Origin: Holophagaceae bacterium | GTDB taxonomy: Bacteria > Acidobacteriota > Holophagae > Holophagales > Holophagaceae | Assembly: GCA_016710635.1 (NCBI GenBank) | Contig: JADJVL010000008.1 | Coordinates: 191,258 to 255,257, forward strand | Length of the DNA: 64,000 bases | Direction: 5' to 3' | Shown here: in pieces, positions 17,005-26,232 of the stretch | Numbering within the stretch: the stretch's first letter is position 1 | Layout of the letters: each line of letters begins with the position of its first letter | Program-made: the position numbers and the translations under genes | Notes under the pieces: generated by a model | Seen by the model: only the letters and a program-made list of their open reading frames with translations | Database searches by the model: none | What the model was told of the DNA's origin: nothing

Positions 17005-19830
17005 ATGCCTCGACTCCCGCTCCTCTGCCTGCTCCTCGCCGCGGCCCCGCTTCTGCAGGCCCAGGGGGCGGGCCGGGAGCGGCCCGACCATGCGGAACGC
17101 CGGGAGGAGGCGCTGCTGGCGTGGAGCGGCGGCCGGCCCGACCTCGCCTACCTGGACTTCAAGGCCAGGGCCGCGGCGAAGGAGGTCGAAGCCTGGCGCC
17201 CGAGCTTCACCCGCGCCGCCGCCGCTGGGCCCGTCTGGCGGAACCTCGGCCCCTTCCACCAGACCGTGCTGCGCACCGCCCCGGACAACGATGGCGGACG
17301 GGTCACCGCCCTGGCGGTGCATCCCACGAATCCGCAAATTCTCTTTGTCGCCACCCAGTCCGGCCTGTTTCGCTGCGCGAATGCGGATCCCGCCGCCAGC
17401 GGCGACTGGGTGTGGGAATCCCTCGCCGACGCCCTGCCCTCCAGCAGCGCCGCCGGAAACCTGAGCATCGGGGCCATCGCCCTCAATCCCGCGGATCCGG
17501 ACACGATCTACGCCGGCATGGGCGACCCCTTCGGCCCGGATTCCCGGGGCTTCTACGCCAGCCACGACGGGGGCGCGACCTGGAGTGCGGGGGTGCTTCT
17601 CGGAAACGCCACGCGCACCCTGGACATCCTCGCCCTCGACGCGGACGTCATCCTGGTCGGCACCAACGCGGGGCTTTGGCGCAGCACCAATGGAGGCCTG
17701 ACCTTCTCGAACCTCGTCCTGGGGGGAAGCCAGCTTGGCAACGCCTGGTCCATCCGGGCCCTGAGCGCCACGGACCTGGTCTGCACCCGGGGCAGTCAGA
17801 TCTTCTGGAGCGCGGACCGGGGCGCCACCTGGACCGCCGCGGCCCTGGACGCTTCGGTGACGGGCCTGGGCCCCTCCCGCATCACCGTGGAGGTCAGCCC
17901 CGCCAGCGCCACCCGGGTGTGGGGGGCCTGCAACCAGGGCGGCAATGTCGCCCGGGGCCTGCTGAAGAGCGGCGACAAGGGCCACACCTGGACCTTCGTG
18001 CCCGCCCCGAACCAGGCCGGCGGACTTTTCCAGGGCAGCGGATGGAACGGCGACCCCACGAACCCGGGCAGCCCCGACATGCCCTATGACGGCGGCCAGG
18101 GCACCTACAACCAGGGCCTGGCGGTGGATCCCGTGGATCCGGACCGCGTCTTCCTCGGCGCCAACCTCGCCTTGTACCGAACGACGAATGGCGGAGCCTC
18201 CTGGGAGCAGCTCACCCACTGGGCGGGCTTCACCCGGGTCTACAGCCACGCGGACCTGCACGCCACGGCCTGGTCGAAGGCCGGGCCCAAGACCCTGTTC
18301 CTGGGCAGCGACGGCGGCCTCGGCATCCTGCGCCAGCCCGACCGCGCGAGCGTGCCTAGCGCCCCCTGGGACGTGCGGGTGGCGAGCGATCCCGCCTTCC
18401 TGGACCATCGCCGGAACAAGGGTCTGGCCACCCAGCTGATCTACCACCTCGGGTCCACCCCCGCCGCCACCCCCGCGGACGCCCGCTTCCGGATCACCGC
18501 CGGACTTCAGGACAACGGCATCATCGTGCGGCAGGACGAAGGCCAGGGGCTGGCCGCCAGCGGCTTCTTCCCCGAAGCGGTGCAGGCCAACGGGGACAGC
18601 CTTGCCGGGGACGGCTTCGGCACCGTCATCCACGCCGTGAACGGCGACCTGATGCTCGGGGTCGAGCAGTTCAACTTCACCTTCCGGTCCAGCAATGGGG
18701 GCCAGACCTGGGCCCTTTCTCAGGCTGGCCTGCCGAGCCCCGGGGACAGCGCCCTCTGGCCCTTTCTCTCCCGCCTCGTGCTCGGTGGCGCGGATCCCAC
18801 CGGCAACACGGTCTACACGCCGGGCCGGACCGGCGTCTGGAAGAGCACGAACTTTGGCCAGAGCTGGTCCGCCCTGCCCATGGGCGGCTACAACCCGGCC
18901 TTCATCATCCGGAACCTGGCGGCCTCCAAGTCGGACCCCCTGTCCCTGTGCGTGGTCACCGGCGGCAACACGGGCTTCGTCACCGGGGACGGCGGCGCCA
19001 CCTGGACCCAGTTCGGCACGATCCCGAACTCCGGTTCCAACCTCAGCAGCGCCTGGTTCGACACCATGGACGCCAGCACCCTCTACGTGGCCTCCACGGC
19101 CCTGAACGCCACGACGAACCATCTGTGGAAGAGCAGCAACCGGGGCGCCACCTGGACCGCCCTGGACACCGCCAGCAACGGCTTCCCCTTCGGCATCCCA
19201 ATGCAGGTGATCCAGAACGCGCCCTGGGACCGCGCCGAACTCTTCGCGGGCACGGACCTGGGCCTCTACCGCAGCACCGACGGCGGGGCCTCCTGGGCCC
19301 GCTACGGCGCGGGCCTGCCCCTGGTGGGCGTGCGGGACCTCTACATGGATCCCGCCGGCGCCTTCCTGCGGGTGGCCACCTGGGGCCGGGGGATCTGGGA
19401 GCTGGGCCTCGGCGCGGCGGTGCTCGCCGTGACGCCGGACGCACCGGAGCCGGATGCGGCGGGCACCGTGCAGTTCGCCGCCACCCTCGGGGGCGCCGCC
19501 GCGACCGTCGCCTGGAGCGTGCAGGAAGGCGCCGCCGGCGGCACCATATCGGCGGCGGGCCTCTACACCGCCCCGGCGGGCGCGGGCACCTTCCACGTGA
19601 TCGCGATGGAGGCGGCGAACCCTTCGAACACCGTCTCCAGGCCCGTGAAGGTCTGGCGCCCGGCGGACGCCGACGCCAATGGCGTGGTGGATGTCCTGGA
19701 CCTGGCCCGGCTCGCCCGCGCCTTCGGGACCGTCACGGGGCAGCCCCTCTTCGACGGCGACACGGATCTCGATGGCGATGGCCTCGTGGGGGACGCCGAC
19801 GCCGGAAGGCTGCTGGCCCGGATCCAGTAG
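17005..19830 (+). CDS. Secreted BNR/sialidase-type propeller protein with dockerin-like end
   Basis: 941 residues. A signal peptide (1-20) is followed by a large region with about ten Asp-box (BNR) motifs such as SHDGGATW, TTNGGASW and STDGGASW, the signature of sialidase, VPS10 or xyloglucanase-type beta-propellers. Residues about 810-885 form an Ig-like (Big_2-like) unit. The last 55 residues carry two calcium-loop repeats, DADANGVVDVLDLARLARAFG and DTDLDGDGLVGDADAGRLL, a dockerin type I pattern. Catalytic residues of a defined glycosidase are not recognisable, so the activity is open; it could be a binding protein. No cohesin is visible in the window. Confidence 0.8.
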   Translation: MPRLPLLCLLLAAAPLLQAQGAGRERPDHAERREEALLAWSGGRPDLAYLDFKARAAAKEVEAWRPSFTRAAAAGPVWRNLGPFHQTVLRTAPDNDGGRVTALAVHPTNPQILFVATQSGLFRCANADPAASGDWVWESLADALPSSSAAGNLSIGAIALNPADPDTIYAGMGDPFGPDSRGFYASHDGGATWSAGVLLGNATRTLDILALDADVILVGTNAGLWRSTNGGLTFSNLVLGGSQLGNAWSIRALSATDLVCTRGSQIFWSADRGATWTAAALDASVTGLGPSRITVEVSPASATRVWGACNQGGNVARGLLKSGDKGHTWTFVPAPNQAGGLFQGSGWNGDPTNPGSPDMPYDGGQGTYNQGLAVDPVDPDRVFLGANLALYRTTNGGASWEQLTHWAGFTRVYSHADLHATAWSKAGPKTLFLGSDGGLGILRQPDRASVPSAPWDVRVASDPAFLDHRRNKGLATQLIYHLGSTPAATPADARFRITAGLQDNGIIVRQDEGQGLAASGFFPEAVQANGDSLAGDGFGTVIHAVNGDLMLGVEQFNFTFRSSNGGQTWALSQAGLPSPGDSALWPFLSRLVLGGADPTGNTVYTPGRTGVWKSTNFGQSWSALPMGGYNPAFIIRNLAASKSDPLSLCVVTGGNTGFVTGDGGATWTQFGTIPNSGSNLSSAWFDTMDASTLYVASTALNATTNHLWKSSNRGATWTALDTASNGFPFGIPMQVIQNAPWDRAELFAGTDLGLYRSTDGGASWARYGAGLPLVGVRDLYMDPAGAFLRVATWGRGIWELGLGAAVLAVTPDAPEPDAAGTVQFAATLGGAAATVAWSVQEGAAGGTISAAGLYTAPAGAGTFHVIAMEAANPSNTVSRPVKVWRPADADANGVVDVLDLARLARAFGTVTGQPLFDGDTDLDGDGLVGDADAGRLLARIQ

Positions 19831-19857
19831 GGGCGGCCGGGGCGCGCCCTCAGTCGC

Positions 19858-20094
19858 TCAGTGGGCGTCCTGCACCGAGAAGGCGTCGGTGCGGCCCTGG
19901 GTCTCCACCACGTGGCCGCTGCGGCGCAGGCGCAGGGTGTGCTGCACGGTCTGCATGCAGGTCATGAGGGGGAGGTCGATGCCCAGGCGGCGCAGGTCCT
20001 GCGCCGTGACCCAGGCCGTGCCCGCGGCGTCCTTCCGGGCCTGATGGTCCCCGAGGATGGTGTCGGTGATGTTCTGGGTCGCGAGGCTGCTCAT
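19858..20094 (-). CDS. Small hypothetical protein
   Basis: 78 residues from ATG 20094. It lies between the convergent BNR gene and the divergent acyltransferase gene (start 20159). The composition is balanced and soluble; the segment TAWVTAQDLRRLGIDLP then HTLRLRRSGHVVETQG looks like a helix followed by a winged beta-hairpin, which would suit a very small DNA-binding fold, but I see no match to a known family. The ribosome site is weak (GGGAA). It is kept as a gene because its codon pattern fits its neighbours and it fills the gap cleanly. Confidence 0.55.
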   Translation of the reverse strand: MSSLATQNITDTILGDHQARKDAAGTAWVTAQDLRRLGIDLPLMTCMQTVQHTLRLRRSGHVVETQGRTDAFSVQDAH

Positions 20095-20158
20095 GGGGTT
20101 CCCGATGCGCGAGGACCGGCCTCTCGCTGATAAGTTTGAATAGCACAATGGAGGCTGC

Positions 20159-20920
20159 GTGGCGAATTGGCGGAACAACGCCCTGTGGGGTCTCTTCACC
20201 CTGGTCTGGGCCGTGATCTCGGTGATGGGCATCGTCATCGGCATCCTCCTGGCCGCCCCCTTCCTGGGTCCCCGCCGCGCCTTCTTCACCGTGGGGCCCT
20301 GGTGGGCCCGCCAGATGTTCGCCATCAGCGGCATCACCTGCGAGATCCGCGGGTGGGAGGCCCTGCCCGAAGCGATCCGGTCCGGCCGGCAGCCCGCGAT
20401 CTTCATGAGCAACCACGAAAGCCAGCTGGACCCGCCCCTCCTCATCGGCGCCATCCCGGTGCAGGCGGTCTACATCGCCAAGAAGGAGGTCAAGTACATC
20501 CCCTTCGTGGGCTGGGCGGCGATGTGCGCCGGCGTGATCTGGATCGACCGGGGGAACCACGAGCGGGCCATGGCCAGCATCCGGGAGGCGGCCAGGAAGA
20601 TCCGCGGCGGCCGCAATGTGGTGATCTTCCCGGAAGGCACCCGCACCCGGACTGGCCAGCTCCTGCCCTTCAAGAAGGGCGGCTTCAACCTGGCCCTGGA
20701 GGCCGGCGTGCCCATCGTGCCCCTCGCCACGGTGGGCGGCTACCAGACCCTGCCCCCGGGCGCCCGGGGCATCCGGCCCGGCCACTATGTCGTGAGCTTC
20801 GGCGAGCCTGCGGATCCCGCTGCCTACGCCGACCGGGACGCCCTGCTCACCGCGGTGCGGACGCGGATCGAGGCCCTGATTGCGGGTGCCCGGCTCCCGG
20901 CGGGGTCGGTCAGCCCCTGA
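20159..20920 (+). CDS. plsC: 1-acyl-sn-glycerol-3-phosphate acyltransferase
   Basis: 253 residues from GTG 20159, with GGAGG 5 bases upstream. An N-terminal transmembrane helix (about 10-33) precedes the PlsC domain. Motif I NHESQLD (NHx4D) lies near 85, IDRGNHERA near 140 is motif II-like, FPEGTRTRTGQL is motif III near 160, and VPIVPLA is motif IV. The enzyme makes phosphatidic acid from lysophosphatidic acid at the inner membrane. Its end overlaps the convergent kinase gene by 11 bp. Other acyl acceptors are possible within the family. Confidence 0.9.
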   Translation: MANWRNNALWGLFTLVWAVISVMGIVIGILLAAPFLGPRRAFFTVGPWWARQMFAISGITCEIRGWEALPEAIRSGRQPAIFMSNHESQLDPPLLIGAIPVQAVYIAKKEVKYIPFVGWAAMCAGVIWIDRGNHERAMASIREAARKIRGGRNVVIFPEGTRTRTGQLLPFKKGGFNLALEAGVPIVPLATVGGYQTLPPGARGIRPGHYVVSFGEPADPAAYADRDALLTAVRTRIEALIAGARLPAGSVSP

Positions 20921-23555
20921 AGGCCGGATCCTGGGCCGCGACCCGGCGCTTGCCGGGGTGCAGCCGGTCCGCCAGATCGAGCAGGGTCTGGGCTTCGGTG
21001 CGGCCTCCGAGGGCGGCGAGGGTGCGGGCCATGAAGTAGAGGTTCACGCTCATCACCCGCCGCTCGTTGTGCAGCTTCCGGCTCCAGTCCACGCCGGTCT
21101 GCCGCTGGGCGAAGGGGAGGTAGATGGCCGCGGTGCCGGCGAGGTCCTTCCGCCCCGCGGGGGCCAGCCCGGCGAGCAGCACGCTGCTGCTGTGGTCCGG
21201 AGCCCAGGCGCCCTTGAGCCCCTGCGCCAGCTCCTCCACGACCGCGGTTTCGCCCCGGAGGGCCGCGCCGTAGGCCTGAAGGCTCCTCAACACGTTGGAG
21301 CCGGGAATCATCTCGAGCCCGTTCTTGACCATGGCATCGGCTTCCGCAGCCTTGCCAGCCCAGATCAGGGCGTCGGCCCCGGTCACGTAGACGTATTCCG
21401 CCGTGGGCTTCAGGGCGATGGCGCGGCGGGCGTGCTCCACGCTTTCCGCCAGGGCGCCGTCGTTCTGGAGGAGGACGGCGAAGCGGTGGTGGGCCTGCCA
21501 GCTGTTGGGGTCGAGCTGGAGGGCCTTTTCGAAGTAGCGGCGGGAGGCGGCGTGGTTCTCCTCGCCTTCGAGGCCCGCGAAGGCGTCCCCGAGCACGTTG
21601 TAGGCGAGGCTGTTCCCGGGGTCCAGGCGGATCGCCTGCAGGGCCGCCTGGCAGGCGCCGTCGAGGTTGCCGGTGCGCATGAGGATCGCGGAGAGGGCGC
21701 GGTAGGCCTGCGGGTAGGCCGGATCCAGCCCGATGGACTTCCGCGCGTGGGCTTCGCCCTCCTTGAACAGCTTCTGGGCTTCCGCGAAGCGACCCTGGCC
21801 CAGGGAGCGGTCGCTGGCGATTTCCGACTGGGCCCAGGCGAGGCCGGCGTGGGCCGGGGCGTAGCCGGGTTCGGTCTTGAGCGCTTCCTCGAAGTACCGC
21901 TTGGCCTGAAGGAAGGCGTCCAGGTTCCCCTGGGTCAGGTACGCGTCGCCCTTCGCGTAGGCTTCCCGGGTCCGGGGATCCCGGGCCTTGGACTGGAAAG
22001 TGGAGCCTTCCCCGAGGCCCATCTCCCGGGGCAGGCGGGTCCTGAGTTCGTCCTCCATGTCGAGGATCTCGGCCAGGGGCTTCTCCACGTTGAACTGCTG
22101 CACCAGGGCGCCGCTGGAGGATTCGAGGACCCGCACGCCGAGGCGGACCCGGTCCCCGACGATGAGGTAGGTCCCGGTGACCAGCTGGTCCACCTGCAGC
22201 GCCTTGCCCAGTTCGGACACGCCGGAGAAGGCCTGGCCCGGCTGCCCGCCAAGGGCGCGCATGGCCTCCAGGACCCGGGCGCGGTCCACCACCATCACGT
22301 CGTTGCGGGCCACTAGGCTGCTGGCCATGGCATCGGCGAAGCTCGTGCTGATCCAGGCGCGCTCCGGGTCCGGCATGAGCTGCTCCAGGGGCATGACGGC
22401 GACGGCCTTGCGGCCCTTGGCGAAGTCGGTGGACGAGGCGGCGCGCGCGGCGGCGAGGCCCGTGGACTCCCGGCGCAGGAGGGCGTACATGCCCCCCGCG
22501 GCGAGGATCGCGATGAGGCCCCCGAACACGGCGATGCGCGCCCAGCTCGCCCGGGGCGGTGGGAGCACGGGGGCCCGCAGGGTGGGCATGGCCTCCGGGG
22601 CGTCGAGGGCCACCAGGGCGTCCTGCATGGACGGGAACCGGTTCGCGGGCAGCTTGGCCATGAGCCGCTCGACCGCCGCCACCAGGCCCGGAGGGAGGTC
22701 GGGACGCGCCTCCCGGAGGGAGGCCGGTTCGTCCTTCACCACGGCGAAGAGAGTCTCCACCAGGCTGCTCCGCAGGAAGGGATGGTGCCCGGTGGCCAGT
22801 TCGTAGAGCACCACGCCGAGGGAGAACTGGTCCGAGGCGGGGCCCACCTCGTAGCCGTTGGCCTGCTCGGGACTCATGTAGGCCGGCGTGCCCTGGCTGT
22901 AGCCCGGCGCCGTGCGTTCCACCAGGGTGGCGTGATGGCCCGTGGGAAGGCCCCCGGCGGTGGCTCCGGAGGGCGCGGCGGCGGGCTCGGCGCCATGGCG
23001 GCGGGCGATGCCGAAATCGAGGATCTTGATGGCGCCGTCCCCGGTGATCACGAGGTTTTCGGGCTTGATGTCCCGGTGGACGATGCCCTTCTGGTGGGCG
23101 TGGCCCAGGGCGCCGCAGGTCTGCCGCGCGGCCTTCATGAGCCAGTCGGCCTCGTTGCGCTCCCGGACGAAGGCCCGCAGGGTGTGCCCTTCCACGAACT
23201 CCATGGCGATGAACGTGGTGCCGTCCACCTCGCCGGCCTCGAAGATCGTCGCGATGTTGGGATGGTGCAGCTGGCAGGCGGTCTTCGCCTCGATGAGCAT
23301 GGCGCGCCGGCGGGCCTCGTCCGCGTCCTTCAGCAGCTTGAGGGCCACCACCCGCTCCAGCCGCAGGTCCATGGCCTTCCAGACGCTGCCCATCGCCCCT
23401 TCGCCCAGGGGTTCTATCAGCCGGTAGGAACCGAAGGTCTGCAGGGATTCGTTCAAGAGGCGCTCGCGGGGACCAGTATAGGGCCCACTGGTAGACTCCT
23501 GGTTTTCCGGACGCGTCGAGGGTTTGGCCGCTGCCCCGGGCCCTGACGGAGCCAC
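20910..23555 (-). CDS. Membrane Ser/Thr protein kinase with TolB-like and TPR domains
   Basis: 881 residues if read from GTG 23555. The start is doubtful because that codon touches the divergent gene at 23559. A TTG at 23456 (848 residues, just before QTFGSYRLIEPLGEG) would leave room for promoters, and TATACT lies about 20 bases upstream of it. The kinase domain has GEGAMGSVWKA, VALKLL, HRDIKPENL, DFGIARR and GTPAYMSPEQA, all intact. One transmembrane helix follows (ARIAVFGGLIAILAAGGMYALL, near 335). A FlgO/TolB-like N-domain comes next (KAVAVMPLEQ ... QLVTGTYLIVGDRVRL), then several TPRs from about 520 to 800. It is probably a signalling kinase with an extracytoplasmic sensor. Targets are unknown. 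Confidence 0.9.
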   Translation of the reverse strand: MAPSGPGAAAKPSTRPENQESTSGPYTGPRERLLNESLQTFGSYRLIEPLGEGAMGSVWKAMDLRLERVVALKLLKDADEARRRAMLIEAKTACQLHHPNIATIFEAGEVDGTTFIAMEFVEGHTLRAFVRERNEADWLMKAARQTCGALGHAHQKGIVHRDIKPENLVITGDGAIKILDFGIARRHGAEPAAAPSGATAGGLPTGHHATLVERTAPGYSQGTPAYMSPEQANGYEVGPASDQFSLGVVLYELATGHHPFLRSSLVETLFAVVKDEPASLREARPDLPPGLVAAVERLMAKLPANRFPSMQDALVALDAPEAMPTLRAPVLPPPRASWARIAVFGGLIAILAAGGMYALLRRESTGLAAARAASSTDFAKGRKAVAVMPLEQLMPDPERAWISTSFADAMASSLVARNDVMVVDRARVLEAMRALGGQPGQAFSGVSELGKALQVDQLVTGTYLIVGDRVRLGVRVLESSSGALVQQFNVEKPLAEILDMEDELRTRLPREMGLGEGSTFQSKARDPRTREAYAKGDAYLTQGNLDAFLQAKRYFEEALKTEPGYAPAHAGLAWAQSEIASDRSLGQGRFAEAQKLFKEGEAHARKSIGLDPAYPQAYRALSAILMRTGNLDGACQAALQAIRLDPGNSLAYNVLGDAFAGLEGEENHAASRRYFEKALQLDPNSWQAHHRFAVLLQNDGALAESVEHARRAIALKPTAEYVYVTGADALIWAGKAAEADAMVKNGLEMIPGSNVLRSLQAYGAALRGETAVVEELAQGLKGAWAPDHSSSVLLAGLAPAGRKDLAGTAAIYLPFAQRQTGVDWSRKLHNERRVMSVNLYFMARTLAALGGRTEAQTLLDLADRLHPGKRRVAAQDPAFRG

Positions 23556-23558
23556 CCC

Positions 23559-24263
23559 ATGATCGAAGATTTCCCCTCCAACCCCTATGCTCCGCCTGAA
23601 GCGCCCCTGGAACTCGAGCAGGAGGACCGGAACGGCCTGCGGCCCATCCCTTTCGAAGACCGGGACGCCGTGCCGGGTTTCTGGCGCAGGGTGGGGCTCA
23701 TGTTCAAGCTGCTCTTCACGGATCCCTACTCCTTCTATGACCGGATGGGAGTGACTTCCGGCCTTGGCGCGCCTTTCCGCTTCCTCGCGGTGATGCTGCT
23801 TCCCGTGATCGCGTTCATCATGCTGATCTTCGGCGTCCTTGGGCTGACGACCATGTTTGGTTCAGGGGCGAAGGGCAATGAGCCCGCCTGGATGCTGCCC
23901 GTGGTCATGGGCGGGATGGCCCTGATCTATCCTCCGATGATCGCCGTGTCCACGGCGGTGTGGGGCCTGCTCAACCACGCGTGCCTGTGGATGTGGCGCG
24001 GCACGGAGCGCAGCGCCGGCCTGGGCCAGACCATCCGGGCCACCGTGTACACCTACGCCTTCATCCTCATCGGCAGCTTCATCCCGCTCGTGGGCCTCTT
24101 CGCGGCGTTGGGCGGCGCGGTCCTGCTGGGCATCGGCCTGGCCCGCCTGCATCGCACGGACATGTGGCGCGGCATCGTCGCGGTGTTCACGCCCCTGGTC
24201 CTCTGCTGCGGCCTCTACGCCGCCTTCATCGCCTTCGCCATCGCTGGGGGCGGCTTCAAATAG
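23559..24263 (+). CDS. Yip1-domain membrane protein
   Basis: 234 residues from ATG 23559 with GGAG about 8 bases upstream. A Pro-rich N-terminal tail of about 45 residues precedes FKLLFTDPYSFYDRM, the usual entrance of bacterial Yip1 proteins, and then five hydrophobic segments. The function of bacterial Yip1 members is unknown; they are often next to transport or signalling genes. It is divergent from the kinase and convergent with the crotonase gene, overlapping it by 8 bp. A second Yip1 protein is encoded at 50678. Confidence 0.8.
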   Translation: MIEDFPSNPYAPPEAPLELEQEDRNGLRPIPFEDRDAVPGFWRRVGLMFKLLFTDPYSFYDRMGVTSGLGAPFRFLAVMLLPVIAFIMLIFGVLGLTTMFGSGAKGNEPAWMLPVVMGGMALIYPPMIAVSTAVWGLLNHACLWMWRGTERSAGLGQTIRATVYTYAFILIGSFIPLVGLFAALGGAVLLGIGLARLHRTDMWRGIVAVFTPLVLCCGLYAAFIAFAIAGGGFK

Positions 24264-24897
24264 CGGTGTGGGCCTCCAACCAAGCCTCCACCGCCGCGAG
24301 GGTGTCCTGGGCGGCGAGGACGCGGTGGACAGCGCCGGCCTGCAGCGCGGCAGCCTCGTCCCAGGTCTGCAGCCCTTCGAAGAGCCTTGCCGCACCTTCT
24401 GCGCCAAGGACTTCCGGCAGGCGCACGGTGCCGCCGAAGCCGGTGAGGATGCCGTGCTTCGCCGCCGGGTGCTTGAGCCGCAGGCCTTCCACCGCCCAGC
24501 GCTCCTGGCCGTGGAGGGCGAGGTCGCAGCCGCCGCCCATGGCGGCGCCGCTGAGCACCGTGAGGGTGCGCCACCCGCGCCAGACCAGGTGGTCCATGAC
24601 CCGCTGGCCCCGGCGGGCGAAGGGCTCCGCTGAAACGGGATCCAGGGCCAGTACTTCGTGCAGGTCCGCCCCCGCGCTGAAGTGGCAGGGCCGCCCGGCC
24701 ATCCAGGGCGCGCCGCTCAGGGAGATCCTGGCCTTCCCCGCCCAGCGCAGGTCCGTCAGCAGCCGGTCCAGGGCCTCGAGGGTGGCCATGGACAGGCGGT
24801 GCAGGCCATCGGTGGAATCCAGTCCGATCCAGGCCCAGCCGGATCCTTCCCGCAGTAGCAGCGAGGTGGTGCCTTCGAAGACGCGCCGGGGGCTCAT
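24256..24897 (-). CDS. Enoyl-CoA hydratase/isomerase family protein
   Basis: 213 residues, shorter than the usual 255-265. Crotonase features are visible: CHFSAGADLHEV (oxyanion-hole loop of the SGGDL type) near 70 and LSGAAMGGGCDLAL near 115, then HPAAKHGILTGFGGTVRLPEVLG. The position normally held by the second catalytic Glu is not obvious, so it may not be a standard hydratase. The start ATG overlaps the stop of miaA by 4 bp (ATGA), so the two are translationally linked. The C-terminal trimerisation helices are shortened, which accounts for the length. Confidence 0.8.
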   Translation of the reverse strand: MSPRRVFEGTTSLLLREGSGWAWIGLDSTDGLHRLSMATLEALDRLLTDLRWAGKARISLSGAPWMAGRPCHFSAGADLHEVLALDPVSAEPFARRGQRVMDHLVWRGWRTLTVLSGAAMGGGCDLALHGQERWAVEGLRLKHPAAKHGILTGFGGTVRLPEVLGAEGAARLFEGLQTWDEAAALQAGAVHRVLAAQDTLAAVEAWLEAHTAI

Positions 24898-25775
24898 CCG
24901 ATCTCCAGCTTCGCGAAGGCGGCGTTAAGGGTTTCCCCGTCCGGATCCCAGCCCGGAACTTCCGGCAACTGATTGCGGAACCAGGTGGCCTGCCGTTTCG
25001 CATAGGCCTGGGTGGCCTGCACGATGCGGTCCCGGGCCTGTGCCGGAGAAACACCCGCCTCCAGCAGCAGGTCGTAGCCCAGGGGCCGGAGCGCCGCCAG
25101 GTCGGGCCCATGGCCGGCCTCCCGCAGCCGCCGCGCCTCCTCCCGCCAGCCCTGGGCGAGCTGGGCGGCCACCCGGGCGGCGATGCGTTCCCGCTGGCGC
25201 TCCCGGGTGGGCCGCACCACCAGGGCCTGCCAGCCCGCGGGCACCGGCGCCACTCCCGTGAGCAGGGCCGAGGGGCGGAGCCCGGTGGCCAGATGCAGGG
25301 CCAGGGCCCGCTGGATCCGCGCGCCGTCGTTGGGATGCAGTCCGGCGGCCCGGTCCGGATCCACCGCGCGCAGGTAGCGATGCAGGCGGGGCGCGCCCAG
25401 GTCCTGACCCAGGCGGCGCACCTTCGCCACCAGCGCTTCAGGGACTTCCGGAAGCGCCGTCAACTGGTTCCAGATGCCCCGGAGGTAGAGGCCGGAGCCC
25501 GTCACCAGGACCGGAGCCTCCAGGTCCGCCAGCCAGCCCCGCACGAGGGCGCCGAACTCCGCCGGATTGGTCCGGCTCGAGAGCGGGAGGACGCCGTAGC
25601 CCACATGGGGCACGCCGCCCTGTTCCGCCGCGAAGGGCTGCCCCGTGCCGATGGCCAGCCCGTCCAGAGCCTGGAAGGGATCGCCATTCACGACCGCGCC
25701 CTCCAGCCGGCGGGCCACCGCCACCGCGAGGGTGGACTTGCCGGAGGCCGTGGGACCGAGAATGGCGATGCGCAC
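24894..25775 (-). CDS. miaA: tRNA dimethylallyltransferase
   Basis: 293 residues. MiaA adds a dimethylallyl group to A37 of tRNAs that read UNN codons. The P-loop is GPTASGKST (residues 7-15). VLVTGSGLYLRGIW matches the family's VGGTGLY region, and HPNDGARIQRALALHLATG matches the DPxNxxRIxRALEV region. The substrate loop DPFQALDGLAIGTG differs from the usual DSxQVYRxLDIGTAKP, so this is a divergent member. Catalytic aspartates near the N-terminus are retained. It is the first gene of a two-gene leftward unit with the crotonase. Confidence 0.9.
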   Translation of the reverse strand: MRIAILGPTASGKSTLAVAVARRLEGAVVNGDPFQALDGLAIGTGQPFAAEQGGVPHVGYGVLPLSSRTNPAEFGALVRGWLADLEAPVLVTGSGLYLRGIWNQLTALPEVPEALVAKVRRLGQDLGAPRLHRYLRAVDPDRAAGLHPNDGARIQRALALHLATGLRPSALLTGVAPVPAGWQALVVRPTRERQRERIAARVAAQLAQGWREEARRLREAGHGPDLAALRPLGYDLLLEAGVSPAQARDRIVQATQAYAKRQATWFRNQLPEVPGWDPDGETLNAAFAKLEIG

Positions 25776-25818
25776 GGATCGAGCCTATCTTGAACCTGCG
25801 TTCCCCCGGGGAGGTCCC

Positions 25819-26205
25819 ATGCTCCCGCTCCTGTCCGCCCTGCTCCTCCTTCCGATGTTGACGCTTGCTCCGCCGGACGGCCCGCGGCCCCAGCAGCCCT
25901 CCCTGCGCTTCGGGAAATCCTTTCGCCTACAGGTGAAGCCCAAACCCACCCTGGCCGCCGCACCCCAGCAGGTCCCGGAGCGGCCCGGGGCGGTGGTGGA
26001 GGTGCTCGGGGATTCCCGGCCCCTGGAAAGCGCTCGGGAACAGACTCTCCGCGAATTCCGCGACTGGATCGTCGCCAACCGTTTCCATGGCTCCGCCTTC
26101 GTGCCGGCCCTCCAGCCCGCCTTCATGTCCACGGCCTCCTGGGAGCAGACCCATCCTGGCGGCTTCACCGTGGCGCCGATGGCGCCCCTCGGCTGGGGCT
26201 ACTGA
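25819..26205 (+). CDS. Small secreted protein, paralog of 27473-27865
   Basis: 128 residues from ATG 25819 (GGGGAGG 5 bases upstream). It has a signal peptide (about 1-18, LLPMLTLA). The C-terminal 80 residues share a pattern with the protein at 27473: GDSRPLESAREQTLREFRD then WIVANRFHG, a Trp, HPGG and a final LGWGY. I know no named family. It is divergent from miaA and convergent with the sulfotransferase gene. The signal peptide and paralogy support a real gene; the function is unknown. Confidence 0.7.
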   Translation: MLPLLSALLLLPMLTLAPPDGPRPQQPSLRFGKSFRLQVKPKPTLAAAPQQVPERPGAVVEVLGDSRPLESAREQTLREFRDWIVANRFHGSAFVPALQPAFMSTASWEQTHPGGFTVAPMAPLGWGY

Positions 26206-26232
26206 AGTCGCGCGCAACCAGGCTCCGCGCGA

